Assembly (NCBI GenBank): GCA_946545645.1 | Contig: CAMNNQ010000187.1 | Location: 1-49,373 of the forward strand | Direction: 5' to 3' | DNA length: 49,373 nt | Source of the DNA: an uncultured Clostridia bacterium | GTDB taxonomy: Bacteria > Bacillota > Clostridia > Oscillospirales > Ruminococcaceae | Part shown: one piece after another, positions 1 through 7,246 of the stretch | Numbering within the stretch: the stretch's first letter is position 1 | Layout: the number at the start of each line of letters is the position of its first letter | Position numbers and translations under genes: made by a program | Notes under the pieces: model-generated | What the model saw: the letters and a program-made list of their open reading frames with translations, nothing else | Database searches by the model: none | What the model was told of the DNA's origin: nothing

Positions 1-226
1 CAACGTCAAGGAGAATTGACGTCATCTTTGATGACGTTGGTGATCATGACGGATAAGCCGGTCGTCAAGCAGGCTTGACACGGCAGATGACGTGCAGAGG
101 CATAGCCGCGGGTTGTGCGGTGTTGCCTTTATGTCAGATAACGCAGAAAAAAAGTGACATTCACGCTTATGTTGCCTTAAGTATGACAAAAAACGAAGAA
201 TTTACAATCAAATAGGTATATTTGAG
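1..226. other. Non-coding left edge of the window
   Basis: No credible gene is seen. The stretch holds a short hairpin (arms 19-26 and 30-37, loop TTT) without a T-tract, and at 103-127 a partial copy of the palindromic repeat found complete at 17259-17318. What lies upstream is outside the window. Confidence 0.5.
103..127 (-). repeat. Partial copy of a dispersed palindromic repeat
   Basis: These 25 bases match the reverse complement of 17259-17283 with a single difference. Only one arm and part of the centre are recognisable, so this copy is truncated or decayed. Two copies 17 kb apart suggest a dispersed intergenic repeat family. Confidence 0.55.
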
Positions 227-255
227 TTGACAAATTCACGTTTTTGCGATATGAT
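227..255 (+). promoter_or_regulatory. Sigma-A promoter of the amino-acid ABC operon
   Basis: TTGACA at 227-232 and TATGAT at 250-255 are separated by 17 bp. The predicted start near 262 leaves a leader of about 30 nt before the ATG at 293. Confidence 0.85.
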
Positions 256-292
256 TTATGTATCTATAAATATATAGTCAGGTGTGACCAAT

Positions 293-2575
293 ATGAACAA
301 AAAAACCAGGACCGATGCGGTCATCATCATTGTCCTGCTGATAATCGCAGGCGCCGTTGCCTTTGCGGTATTCGGCGGAAAGAAGGAGAGCCAAGCCGTG
401 ACCTCCACGGATAAAGAGGTAACTGCTGCTGATTACAACGGGAAGAAGATCGGCATACTCTCGGGAACAAATATGGAGCAGGCGAGCTTTGAGCATTTCC
501 CCGACAGCGAGTACCTTTACTTTAAGGACTACGCCGACCTGAATACCGCTCTCACCAACGGGGCGATAGATGCATATCTGGGAGATGAACCTGCACTTAA
601 AAGTATCCACGCTCAGCTTCCCAACGTGGACTTTATCAGAAAAAGACTGACCGACCAGAAGTATTCCTTTGCTTTCAGAAAGGACGATGCCGACGAGGCT
701 GTTCTGTGCAAGCAGTTCAACGAATTTCTTGCCAATGCAAACACGGACGGCACCATCGCTGAGATAGACGCCATCTGGTTCGGAACAGATGAATCCAAAA
801 AGGTGGTGGATATGTCCGACCTTACAGGTGAGAACGGAACTATCCATGTTGTGACCACCTCCACCGATGAGCCTTTCTCCTACATCAAGGACAACAAGAA
901 TGTGGGCTATGATATTGATGTGGTGGTAAGGTTCTGCAGGGCTTACGGCTACAGCCTGGAGCTGGGAGATGTGGATTTCCCTGCCAGGATACCTGCCATT
1001 GCTTCCGGAAAATATGAATTCACTACCTCGATGAACGTGACACCCGAGAGGGAGGAGGAGGTTCTTTTCTCCGACCCTGTAAGCACGGGAGGAATAGTTG
1101 TTGCAGTCAGGTCAGACGACCTTTCGGAGGACGCCGAGGTGCGTTCACGTCCGTTGTCCTACTATGCGGAAAACGGCAAGCTGGGAGCTATAACGGGTGG
1201 CCTTTATGAGGTGGAGCTGCAGAAGCGCTTCCCAAATGCGGAGATACTCCAGTTCAATGCTCAGCCTGATCTGGCAGTAGCTCTCAGTGAGGGCAAGATA
1301 GATGCCTTTACCTGCCCCATATCCTCCGCCAAGGATTTTATGAGCGTTGACAATACCCTTACATACCTTGACGAGGTATTCATGAAGATACCCTACGGGT
1401 TTGCGTTCCGGAAAGCCGACGGAAAGAACGAGCTGAGAGATCAGCTGAACGAATACCTTTCAAGGATACAAAGCGACGGCACCTATGTTGAGGTCGTGAA
1501 GATATGGTTCGGTGACGACGAGAGCAAAAAGACGGTGACGATGCCTGAGGGCGGCAGCAGAGAGCTGAGATATATCACCGCCTCCACAATGCAGCCCTAT
1601 TCCTACATCAAGGACGGAAAGAATGCAGGACTTGAAGTGGATATCATATCACGCTTCTGCCGTGAATACGGCTACGGTCTGAAGATCGACAATGCAGATT
1701 TCGGCTCACTGATAGCAGGAGTTTCCTCGGGAAGTTATGACATCGCATCGGGAACGATAATGATAACCGAGGAGAGAGCCCAAAGTGTGGATTTTTCCGA
1801 TGTGTACTACACCACAGATGCTGTTGCGGTCGTAAGAAAGGAATCGTCGGGAAGCTCGGTCAGCGAGAAGTCCTTTTGGGAGGAGCTGAAAAGCAGCTTC
1901 AATAAAAACTTTGTCCGTGAGGACCGCTGGAAGCTGATATTGCGGGGCATCGGCACTACCTGCCTGATAACTCTGCTCTCGGTGCTGTTCGGAACGGTTC
2001 TTGCTTTTCTGGTTTGTATGTTCAGACGCACGGGCAGCAGGCTGGCCAATATCATCTCAAACATTTACGTCAAGCTGCTGCAGGGAACTCCGATGGTTGT
2101 CCTTCTGATGATACTTTACTATGTGATCTTCGGCAGAAGCGGTCTGAGCGCAGTTTGGGTGGCTGTCATCGGCTTTACCCTCAATTTCGGAGCCTACACC
2201 TCCGAGATAATGCGCTCGGGCATAGACAGCATCGACGGCGGACAGCGTGAGGCAGCCCTTGCGCTTGGATACACCGAGAACCGTGCTTTCTTCAAGTTCA
2301 TCTTTCCGCAGGCGGCATTGAGGCAGTTCCCCGTTTACAGAGGCGAGGTCATAACCCTGCTGAAGAGTACCTCTGTTGTGGGATATATCGCTATCCAGGA
2401 TGTTACCAAAATTAGCGATATAATCCGCAGCCGTACCTATGAAGCATTTTTCCCGCTGATAGTAACGGCGGTGATATACTTTATCCTTGCGTGGATACTG
2501 TCGCTGATACTGAAGCTGGTACTCAGATGCATTGATCCCAAAAGGAAAAAGTCCCCGGTAAAGGAGGCGAAATGA
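293..2575 (+). CDS. Polar amino-acid ABC transporter: tandem substrate-binding lobes fused to the permease
   Basis: Imports a polar amino acid (substrate not predictable) together with the ATPase encoded next. An N-terminal membrane anchor (about 8-28) is followed by bacterial type II solute-binding modules and then a HisM/GlnP-type permease (about 545-745) with the EAA loop beginning [11 protein letters not shown]. The binding part is not two simple repeats: about 48-165 is a C-lobe with the terminal helix of the fold, 183-407 is a complete N-lobe plus C-lobe, and 424-515 is a second N-lobe. The two half-domains could pair into a second binding protein. Start: GTG at 284 is in frame, but ATG 293 lies 8 nt after AGGTG and is preferred (760 aa). 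Only 1 nt separates it from the ATPase gene. Confidence 0.9.
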   Translation: MNKKTRTDAVIIIVLLIIAGAVAFAVFGGKKESQAVTSTDKEVTAADYNGKKIGILSGTNMEQASFEHFPDSEYLYFKDYADLNTALTNGAIDAYLGDEPALKSIHAQLPNVDFIRKRLTDQKYSFAFRKDDADEAVLCKQFNEFLANANTDGTIAEIDAIWFGTDESKKVVDMSDLTGENGTIHVVTTSTDEPFSYIKDNKNVGYDIDVVVRFCRAYGYSLELGDVDFPARIPAIASGKYEFTTSMNVTPEREEEVLFSDPVSTGGIVVAVRSDDLSEDAEVRSRPLSYYAENGKLGAITGGLYEVELQKRFPNAEILQFNAQPDLAVALSEGKIDAFTCPISSAKDFMSVDNTLTYLDEVFMKIPYGFAFRKADGKNELRDQLNEYLSRIQSDGTYVEVVKIWFGDDESKKTVTMPEGGSRELRYITASTMQPYSYIKDGKNAGLEVDIISRFCREYGYGLKIDNADFGSLIAGVSSGSYDIASGTIMITEERAQSVDFSDVYYTTDAVAVVRKESSGSSVSEKSFWEELKSSFNKNFVREDRWKLILRGIGTTCLITLLSVLFGTVLAFLVCMFRRTGSRLANIISNIYVKLLQGTPMVVLLMILYYVIFGRSGLSAVWVAVIGFTLNFGAYTSEIMRSGIDSIDGGQREAALALGYTENRAFFKFIFPQAALRQFPVYRGEVITLLKSTSVVGYIAIQDVTKISDIIRSRTYEAFFPLIVTAVIYFILAWILSLILKLVLRCIDPKRKKSPVKEAK

Positions 2576-2576
2576 T

Positions 2577-3668
2577 ATGAGCTTTATAAAGATAGAGCAT
2601 CTCAGAAAGGAATACCCAAACGTTACGCCCCTTGAGGATCTGAATGCCGAAATAAACAAGGGCGATATCATTTCCGTTATCGGACCATCGGGAACGGGGA
2701 AATCCACCCTGCTCAGATGCCTAAATCAGCTGGAGCAGCCCACTTCGGGCACTGTTACCGTGGACGACGAGAGGATAACCGATCCCAAATGCGATATCTC
2801 CAAGGTGAGAAGAAAGATGGGAATGGTGTTCCAGTCCTTCAATCTGTTTGCCAACAGGAACGTCATCGAGAACGTTATCTCAGCACCTGTTGATCTGCTG
2901 AAAACGCCCCGTGAGCAGGCTTACAGGGAAGGAATGGAGCTTCTGAGGCGTGTGGGACTTGCAGAGAAGGCATTTAACTTCCCCGATGAGCTTTCGGGCG
3001 GACAGAAGCAGCGTGTGGCGATAGCAAGAGCTATTGCTATGAAGCCCGAAATAATCCTCTTTGACGAGCCTACATCCGCACTTGACCCCACAATGGTAGG
3101 CGAGGTACTCTCGGTCATCAGGTCACTTGCAAAAGAGGGAATGACTATGATGATAGTAACCCACGAAATGAAATTCGCACGGGACGTTTCCAACAGAGTG
3201 TTCTATATGGACGAGGGAGGCATCTACGAGGAGGGTACCCCGGCAGAGATCTTCGATTCACCGAAGCGTGAAAAGACACGAATATTCATCAAGCGGCTGA
3301 AGCAGCTTGCCTTTGAGGTTACATCTCCCGATGCCGACCTTATCGGTTTCATTTCGCAGATAGAGGAGTTCGGCAGAAAGAACCTTCTTTCTGCAAAGAC
3401 TGTTAAGAATATGCAGCTTTGCTTTGAGGAACTGGTGATGCAGAATCTGATCCATGTGATAAGTCCCGAGGATATGCCGATCGGCTTTATTGCAGAATAT
3501 TCCGGTACGGACGGTCAGACCGAAATGACCGTGACCTACGGCGGAAAGCAGTATGATCCCCTCACGGAGGGCAGTGAACTCTCGGCTATGATAGTGAGAA
3601 AGATATCGCTGGACTATGATTTCAGCTTTGAAGATAAAAACCGCATCGTACTGCATTTCGGAGAATAG
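2577..3668 (+). CDS. Amino-acid ABC transporter ATPase with RsbW-like C-terminal extension
   Basis: GlnQ/HisP-class ATPase energising the permease encoded just upstream. Walker [10 protein letters not shown] is at 36-44, the Q-loop at Q86, signature LSGGQ at 139-143, Walker B IILFDE at 159-164 and the H-loop His at 195, so the ATPase looks functional. The GlnQ family normally ends near residue 245; here about 120 residues follow. They resemble a small HATPase/anti-sigma (RsbW-like) fold: an N-box-like segment has E284 and H292 but Gln at 288 where the nucleotide-binding Asn is expected, and the chain ends with a beta strand around RIVLHF. It may be a degenerate regulatory domain; this assignment is inference from pattern. 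AAGGAGG at 2561-2567 sets the start. Confidence 0.93.
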   Translation: MSFIKIEHLRKEYPNVTPLEDLNAEINKGDIISVIGPSGTGKSTLLRCLNQLEQPTSGTVTVDDERITDPKCDISKVRRKMGMVFQSFNLFANRNVIENVISAPVDLLKTPREQAYREGMELLRRVGLAEKAFNFPDELSGGQKQRVAIARAIAMKPEIILFDEPTSALDPTMVGEVLSVIRSLAKEGMTMMIVTHEMKFARDVSNRVFYMDEGGIYEEGTPAEIFDSPKREKTRIFIKRLKQLAFEVTSPDADLIGFISQIEEFGRKNLLSAKTVKNMQLCFEELVMQNLIHVISPEDMPIGFIAEYSGTDGQTEMTVTYGGKQYDPLTEGSELSAMIVRKISLDYDFSFEDKNRIVLHFGE

Positions 3669-3803
3669 CTTTGTTCACCGGGCTGCTTGACGATGTCGGG
3701 TCGGAGTTTAAGAGGCATCCGGAAAACTACATTTGAAAGTAACAGAAGCATACAGGAACACTTTTATCCAAAAGAGAGGTATGCTTGCTGCAAATGGTCA
3801 TAA

Positions 3804-3844
3804 ACAATGGAGCTGCTGCGTGGTGCAACAGCTCCATTGTTTTT
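3804..3844 (+). terminator. Rho-independent terminator after the ABC operon
   Basis: A perfect 12-bp stem (3804-3815 with 3829-3840) ends in a run of T. It also follows the minus-strand remnant at 3851-4025, but the T-tract is clear only on the plus strand. Confidence 0.85.
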
Positions 3845-3850
3845 GAGAAG

Positions 3851-4025
3851 CTAAGCTCTCTTCTTTTTCGTTGTAACTGCCACTCCTGCAAGAAGTGCTA
3901 TCACTGCAACAGACCCTCCTGCACCTGTACCTGGGTTGGAGGAGTTTTCCTGCAGGGTCAATACCGCCGAATGTGAATGCGCCGATCTTCATAAATGTCA
4001 GGAACAGATCAAGGTTTTTGTGCAT
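3851..4025 (-). pseudogene. Chimeric remnant: ChrA-type transporter N-terminus joined to a surface-protein sorting tail
   Basis: From ATG at 4025 the first 21 codons read as the start of a ChrA-type chromate transporter (MHKNLDLFLTFMKIGAFTFG), normally followed by GYAMIP-like sequence. After about 3963 that similarity stops. In another frame the rest encodes NPGTG, a hydrophobic stretch (VAVIALLAGVAV), a basic TTKKKRA tail and a stop at 3851: the pattern of a C-terminal cell-wall sorting signal in surface proteins of this bacterial group. The frames differ, so no single chain contains both; the ATG frame runs on to about 3798. A consensus promoter precedes it. Best read as two gene ends joined by deletion. 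Confidence 0.6.
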
Positions 4026-4041
4026 AGAATCACCCCTGACC

Positions 4042-4070
4042 ATTATACCAAAAAGCGGTGTGCAAGTCAA
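4042..4070 (-). promoter_or_regulatory. Consensus promoter driving the chimeric remnant
   Basis: On the minus strand TTGACT (4065-4070), 17 bp, TATAAT (4042-4047), about 20 bp before the ATG at 4025. It is almost perfect although the gene it serves is broken. Between here and 4216 I see no gene. Confidence 0.8.
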
Positions 4071-4216
4071 TCACAGGATGATTTTTCGTCCGGCACCGAA
4101 GCGATAGCCGGGGTTACGGCGCAGCAACAGAGAGAACAAGCCTCTCGGGGTAACGGTCAGTGACCTTTGTGCTTCTCCCCGTGTTTATGCTGCCTGAGTT
4201 CAGACTGACGCTGATG

Positions 4217-5173
4217 TTATAACACAATGCGCTCATCAATTCTTCTTGCAAAGGAATATGTGTACGGTTCAAAATACTTGCCCCAGAAATTAAGCGCAGT
4301 AGGGTTAAGCGTTTCACAGTCCACACCGAGGTGAGTTGCGCCCTCAGCTTTAAGCGTTTCAATGATAAAGCCAAGCAAGCCTTGCGCTGTCCCCTTTCCG
4401 CGATACTTTTCATCAAAGTATGCACCGCAGATATTTTTCATCGTGCTGTGTCCGGTAATATAGTTTTCTGCCTCATCCTCCAGGGAGATAAAGCCGATAA
4501 TGTCACCGTCTTCCTCTGCGGCAAACACTCGCAGGTCTCCGTTCTTAAACCATTGCTCATAGCGCTCCATATCAGTCGGGTAAAATACCGGCGCTCTTTC
4601 CAGATGATTTACAAGCCCTTTTCTCAGTTTCCGTATCCTTTCAAATTCGTTTGACGGCAGCTCAACAAAATGAATGTTTCCCGGATCATGAGGAAGAGAA
4701 AACTTTGAGATCTCCCTGACAGAATCCGAACAGCGTATACCAAAGCCATTAAGCACAAAGGATCTCGCCGTTTCCTCATCGTGAGCATATCTGCTCAGCG
4801 CACAACTGAAAACAGCCTGCTTCACAAATTCCTCTGATGCGCTTGCAAAAAGCATTGAAGCCAGCCTGCCCCGGTTTTTAAATTCATAGGAAAAAGCACT
4901 GCCGCCGAGAGGCGAAAACACGCCCTTTACATCTCCGAAAAAGCCGTCCCAAGGGCCGGCAAAAACCAGATAGCCCACAAGCCTTCCATCGCACAGAGCG
5001 GCTTTCCCGAATTGCTGACTGCTTAACCAGTGCAGCATTCCTGTCAGCTGTTCGCTGAAATCCACACAAGGCAGATCGGGACAATGTGTTCTTTCCGCTT
5101 CAAGCTCCGCAAGTGCCAGCTCAACAGCCTCTTCAATATGTTTTTCACTGAATTTTTCAAGTATAATATTCAT
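4217..5173 (-). CDS. GNAT-family N-acetyltransferase with two GNAT-like halves
   Basis: Predicted cytoplasmic acyltransferase using acetyl-CoA; acceptor unknown. At 318 aa it is twice the usual GNAT length. The C-terminal half (about 165-318) keeps the acetyl-CoA motif, with YRGKGTAQGLLGF fitting the R/Q-x-x-G-x-G/A loop, then CETLNPTALNFWGKYFEP, typical of the last strand and helix. The N-terminal half (about 1-155) resembles a second GNAT fold (GRLVGYLVFAG core strand) but lacks a clear pyrophosphate loop and is probably non-catalytic. It stands alone, with its own promoter and a weak ribosome site (AAGGGG) before ATG 5173. Confidence 0.85.
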   Translation of the reverse strand: MNIILEKFSEKHIEEAVELALAELEAERTHCPDLPCVDFSEQLTGMLHWLSSQQFGKAALCDGRLVGYLVFAGPWDGFFGDVKGVFSPLGGSAFSYEFKNRGRLASMLFASASEEFVKQAVFSCALSRYAHDEETARSFVLNGFGIRCSDSVREISKFSLPHDPGNIHFVELPSNEFERIRKLRKGLVNHLERAPVFYPTDMERYEQWFKNGDLRVFAAEEDGDIIGFISLEDEAENYITGHSTMKNICGAYFDEKYRGKGTAQGLLGFIIETLKAEGATHLGVDCETLNPTALNFWGKYFEPYTYSFARRIDERIVL

Positions 5174-5273
5174 TTTCTGAGCCCCTTTTTCAGTCCTTTG
5201 CTGCCCTGTTATCTGTCGATGTTATTCTGACGGAGAACGGGGCGCTGTTATACAGCCATATCCAGTTTTTAAC

Positions 5274-5302
5274 ATTATAACACATTTTCTTTTGCTATGC
5301 AA
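5274..5302 (-). promoter_or_regulatory. Promoter of the acetyltransferase gene (extended -10)
   Basis: TATAAT (minus strand, 5274-5279) is preceded by TGT, an extended -10. The -35 candidate TTGCAT at 5297-5302 with 17-bp spacing is weak. About 100 nt of leader would precede the ATG. Confidence 0.6.
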
Positions 5303-5432
5303 TGACAATTGGGGGAAAATGTTGCCGCTTTGCAGGCTGCATAGAATAAATATCACACCGGAGGGGTTCTACAAGGATATGTTTGGTATTGACGTGACGT
5401 AAGCATTGACGGTGCGTCTGACGGAAACAGGA

Positions 5433-5467
5433 CAAAAACAAGGGCGCAGATTTGACTCTGCGCCCTT
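5433..5467 (-). terminator. Rho-independent terminator in the gap between acetyltransferase and tRNA
   Basis: A perfect 10-bp GC-rich stem (5440-5449 with 5458-5467) is followed on the minus strand by GTTTTTG. No gene lies directly upstream of it, because the tRNA transcript has its own terminator at 5592-5614. It could be a backup terminator or the end of a small RNA from 5470-5590. Confidence 0.6.
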
Positions 5468-5591
5468 TAGTACATAGAAATATATGAGGATATTATCCTT
5501 GTGCCGTTTGGTATGACTGGGGTAGGTGATGATACGACAGTACCATTTTTGCTGTTCGTAAACCGACCGATGCAGGATTTTTAGGCAAAAG

Positions 5592-5614
5592 AAAAAGCCC
5601 GTAAATACGGGCTT
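5592..5614 (-). terminator. Terminator of the tRNA-Leu transcript
   Basis: AAAGCCCGT and ACGGGCTTT form a short stable stem followed on the minus strand by a T-run, immediately after the CCA end of the tRNA. Confidence 0.85.
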
Positions 5615-5701
5615 TGGTGCAGGTGAAGGGACTTGAACCCACACGACCTTGCGATCACTAGCACCTGAAGCTAGCGCGTCTGCCTATTCCGCCACACCTG
5701 C
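5615..5701 (-). tRNA. tRNA-Leu(CAG)
   Basis: An 87-nt class II tRNA. The acceptor arms GCAGGTG (5695-5701) and CACCTGC (5619-5625) pair perfectly, discriminator A is at 5618 and CCA is encoded (5615-5617). The anticodon stem CTAGC/GCTAG encloses TTCAGGT, giving anticodon CAG for codon CTG. The variable arm is long (TGATCGCAAGGTCG) and the T-loop reads GTTCAAG, as expected for leucine. It is transcribed from the promoter at 5948-5976 through a degenerate tRNA-like copy. Confidence 0.95.
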
Positions 5702-5744
5702 AAATATTAAAATATGAATGTGTTTACCCTCGTCATATCACCGA

Positions 5745-5849
5745 GGTGCCGGTATGCCCGGTGTCAACAAGTTGACACTGACGTTGCGCCACCTGAAGCT
5801 GGCGCGTCTGCCAGGCCTTGCTTGCAAGGCTTTTTCTGCATACACCTGC
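5745..5849 (-). pseudogene. Degenerate tRNA-Leu-like copy upstream of the real tRNA-Leu
   Basis: On the minus strand this repeats TTTGCAGGTGT, the leader and 5' acceptor arm of the neighbouring tRNA, and then a GGCAGACGCGCxAGCTTCAGGTG block covering the D-arm end and the CAG anticodon loop. The D-loop carries an extra self-complementary GCCTTGCAAGCAAGGC; the anticodon stem is replaced by GCGCCA/TGGCGC; the variable region is a GTGTCAAC/GTTGACAC hairpin; a full 3' acceptor arm and CCA are missing. It cannot fold as a normal tRNA, but its structured segments look conserved. Either a decayed duplicate or a tRNA-like leader RNA. Confidence 0.55.
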
Positions 5850-5947
5850 AAATTATAAATATCCGATATTTTTACACGCCTCAGATTTGGCGAGGTGGGT
5901 GCCTTTCACACTGATCCACATTCGCTGCCCAACGGGTCAACGCTGAT
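5850..5947 (-). other. Structured transcribed leader of the tRNA operon
   Basis: Roughly 100 nt between the promoter and the tRNA-like copy. A CGCC...GGCG hairpin lies near 5878-5893, with further self-complementary GC-rich pieces. No reading frame and no RNA family that I recognise. Confidence 0.3.
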
Positions 5948-5976
5948 ATTATATCACAAGTCTTCGCTGTTGTCAA
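5948..5976 (-). promoter_or_regulatory. Consensus promoter of the tRNA-Leu transcript
   Basis: Minus strand TTGACA (5971-5976), 17 bp, TATAAT (5948-5953), with TGA before the -10. It is a perfect match, as expected for a stable RNA gene, and gives a leader of about 240 nt before the mature tRNA. Confidence 0.88.
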
Positions 5977-6008
5977 GTCTTTTTTGCAAGGGAATCGCTT
6001 TTATTTGA

Positions 6009-6037
6009 TAAAAAACAGCCCGCAGAGTGCGGGCTGT
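6009..6037 (-). terminator. Terminator of the 243-aa membrane protein gene
   Basis: A perfect 10-bp stem (6015-6024 with 6028-6037, 3-nt loop) is followed on the minus strand by TTTTTT, 13 bp after the stop codon. Confidence 0.9.
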
Positions 6038-6049
6038 CCTGTTATTATG

Positions 6050-6781
6050 CTAGTTTTCCGCCTTTTCGACGGGCTCTTCTGCCTCGGAGACCTCCGTAGC
6101 TTCCTCTTTTTCCGCTCCTTCTGCTCCCTCTTCTATCGGAGGCTTCTCGCCTACATAGACCGTCTGCCCGAATGTGCTGCGGCGCCCGGCCATGATAAGC
6201 ATTACCCCAAGGAATATCAGCGAGCAGGAAACTATGAGCTCTATTATCACCAGGGTCTTATCAAACTGTACCAGCACATAGAGCGAGGTCGATCTCTGCC
6301 AGTATTCTTCTTCGACGTTCTTTTCATCAAAAAATCTCTTGAGAATATTCATCTGCTCATCCGTGACCTCTATAGCCTTGCCGATGAATTCGGTGTGCTC
6401 CATGAGCGAAGGATCGCTCTGAGATACCGCAGCTTCGGTCTTGCTGAGAAGCTCATCGAACTTCTCGCGCTCGTCGGAGACCTGTATAAGAATGTATCCT
6501 CCGCCGTTGCCCAGCTCGACCAGGTAAAGCGAGGAATCCTTCTTTATCAGCGGCAGCCCGAAAATCTTTTTCCTGACCTCCATATTGCCGATCTTTGCAA
6601 TAAGAAATCTGTTCTTGCCTATGTCTCCCTCAGCTATCTCGCCTTCCTTGTAGTTTTTGAAGGTCTTGTCGTCCATGTTTACCTTTTTAAAGGCCATAGT
6701 GTAAACATCCGAGGATATCAGAGCCAGCATTATCAGCCCAAGCATCAGAAATGCTGCCCCGATAGCAGTAAGTTTATTCAT
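6050..6781 (-). CDS. Two-pass membrane protein of unknown function
   Basis: I do not recognise a named function. The 243-residue protein has a membrane segment at about 5-24, an extracytoplasmic or cytoplasmic soluble domain of about 145 residues, a second membrane segment at about 174-197 and an acidic tail rich in Glu/Ala (EEGAEGAEKEEATEVSEAEE). The middle domain alternates strands and helices and has no cysteines or catalytic-looking motif. It is monocistronic, with a perfect promoter, a strong ribosome site (GGAGGTG, 8 nt before the ATG) and its own terminator. Similar anchored proteins of unknown role are common in Ruminococcaceae. Confidence 0.85.
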   Translation of the reverse strand: MNKLTAIGAAFLMLGLIMLALISSDVYTMAFKKVNMDDKTFKNYKEGEIAEGDIGKNRFLIAKIGNMEVRKKIFGLPLIKKDSSLYLVELGNGGGYILIQVSDEREKFDELLSKTEAAVSQSDPSLMEHTEFIGKAIEVTDEQMNILKRFFDEKNVEEEYWQRSTSLYVLVQFDKTLVIIELIVSCSLIFLGVMLIMAGRRSTFGQTVYVGEKPPIEEGAEGAEKEEATEVSEAEEPVEKAEN

Positions 6782-6819
6782 CCATCATCCACCTCCGGCC
6801 GGAAAGTCCTGCCGCTTAA

Positions 6820-6848
6820 ATTATATCAAATTTGTGCCCCTCTGTCAA
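6820..6848 (-). promoter_or_regulatory. Promoter of the 243-aa membrane protein gene
   Basis: Minus strand TTGACA (6843-6848), 17 bp, TATAAT (6820-6825), preceded by TGA. About 30 nt of leader precede the ATG. Confidence 0.88.
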
Positions 6849-6939
6849 TGTTTTTTAAACACAATTTACAAGCCCCCGGAACAGGGTCGGATAATGTCGG
6901 CTGAATAATGAATATTTTGTAAAATCAGCCCCCCATTCA

Positions 6940-6968
6940 TTGACAAAGCACCTTTATATAGATATACT
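6940..6968 (+). promoter_or_regulatory. Promoter of the fatty-acid synthesis operon
   Basis: TTGACA (6940-6945), 17 bp, TATACT (6963-6968). The predicted start near 6975 coincides with the left edge of a perfect palindrome, so initiation can be blocked by a repressor bound there. Confidence 0.85.
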
Positions 6969-6974
6969 GAATTT

Positions 6975-6993
6975 AGGTTATCATTGATAACCT
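6975..6993. promoter_or_regulatory. Palindromic operator at the fatty-acid operon start site
   Basis: AGGTTATCA-T-TGATAACCT is a perfect inverted repeat with 9-bp arms, placed just after the -10. It does not match the FapR or FabT consensus sequences as I know them. The TetR-type regulator encoded last in the same operon is the natural candidate ligand-responsive repressor; that link is inference. Confidence 0.65.
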
Positions 6994-7020
6994 GATATAT
7001 CTGTTACGGAGGAAATTAAA

Positions 7021-7242
7021 ATGGTATTTGAAACAGTTGCCAGGATAATCGCCGAAAGGATCGAGTGCGACCCTTCCGAGATCAAGAACGATTCGACCTT
7101 CAGAGATCTGGGTATCGACTCCCTCGACACCGTAGACCTTATGATGAGCCTCGAGGATGAGCTCGGCATCGAGCTGGAGCTCGACCAGAAGCTGGAGACC
7201 GTCGGAGACCTCGTGGAATTCATCGAGAATAAGCAGGAATAA
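7021..7242 (+). CDS. acpP: Acyl carrier protein
   Basis: Carries growing acyl chains on a phosphopantetheine arm for type II fatty-acid synthesis. The attachment serine is S34 in the GIDSLDTVDL motif; the protein is small (73 aa), acidic and of normal length, with helix II SLDTVDLMMSLEDELGIE intact. First gene of the operon, with GGAGGAAA shortly before the ATG. The fabK start codon follows its stop by 4 nt. Confidence 0.97.
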   Translation: MVFETVARIIAERIECDPSEIKNDSTFRDLGIDSLDTVDLMMSLEDELGIELELDQKLETVGDLVEFIENKQE

Positions 7243-7246
7243 AACA

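Noticed and set aside
278-847. Long minus-strand frame opposite the ABC permease gene
   Set aside because: It lies fully within a well-supported gene on the other strand, has no ribosome site and no family motif. The same applies to most long frames opposite GC-rich genes here, for example 15387-16673, 19897-20820 and 46382-47518.
5369-5644. Minus-strand frame of 91 codons overlapping the tRNA-Leu end
   Set aside because: It runs through the tRNA 3' end and two terminator hairpins; no ribosome site and no plausible protein features.
5984-6904. Plus-strand frame of 306 codons opposite the 243-aa membrane protein
   Set aside because: The minus-strand gene has promoter, ribosome site, membrane segments and terminator. 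The plus frame has none of these and reads through the terminator.
6898-6934. Possible riboswitch or second operator before acpP
   Set aside because: Only a loose GGCTGA/TCAGCC pairing upstream of the promoter is visible, outside the predicted transcript. The palindrome at 6975-6993 explains regulation better.
7157-7246. Upstream extension of fabK inside acpP
   Set aside because: The added 30 residues are Ser/Arg-rich shadow translation of acpP; ATG 7247 has a ribosome site and gives normal FabK length.
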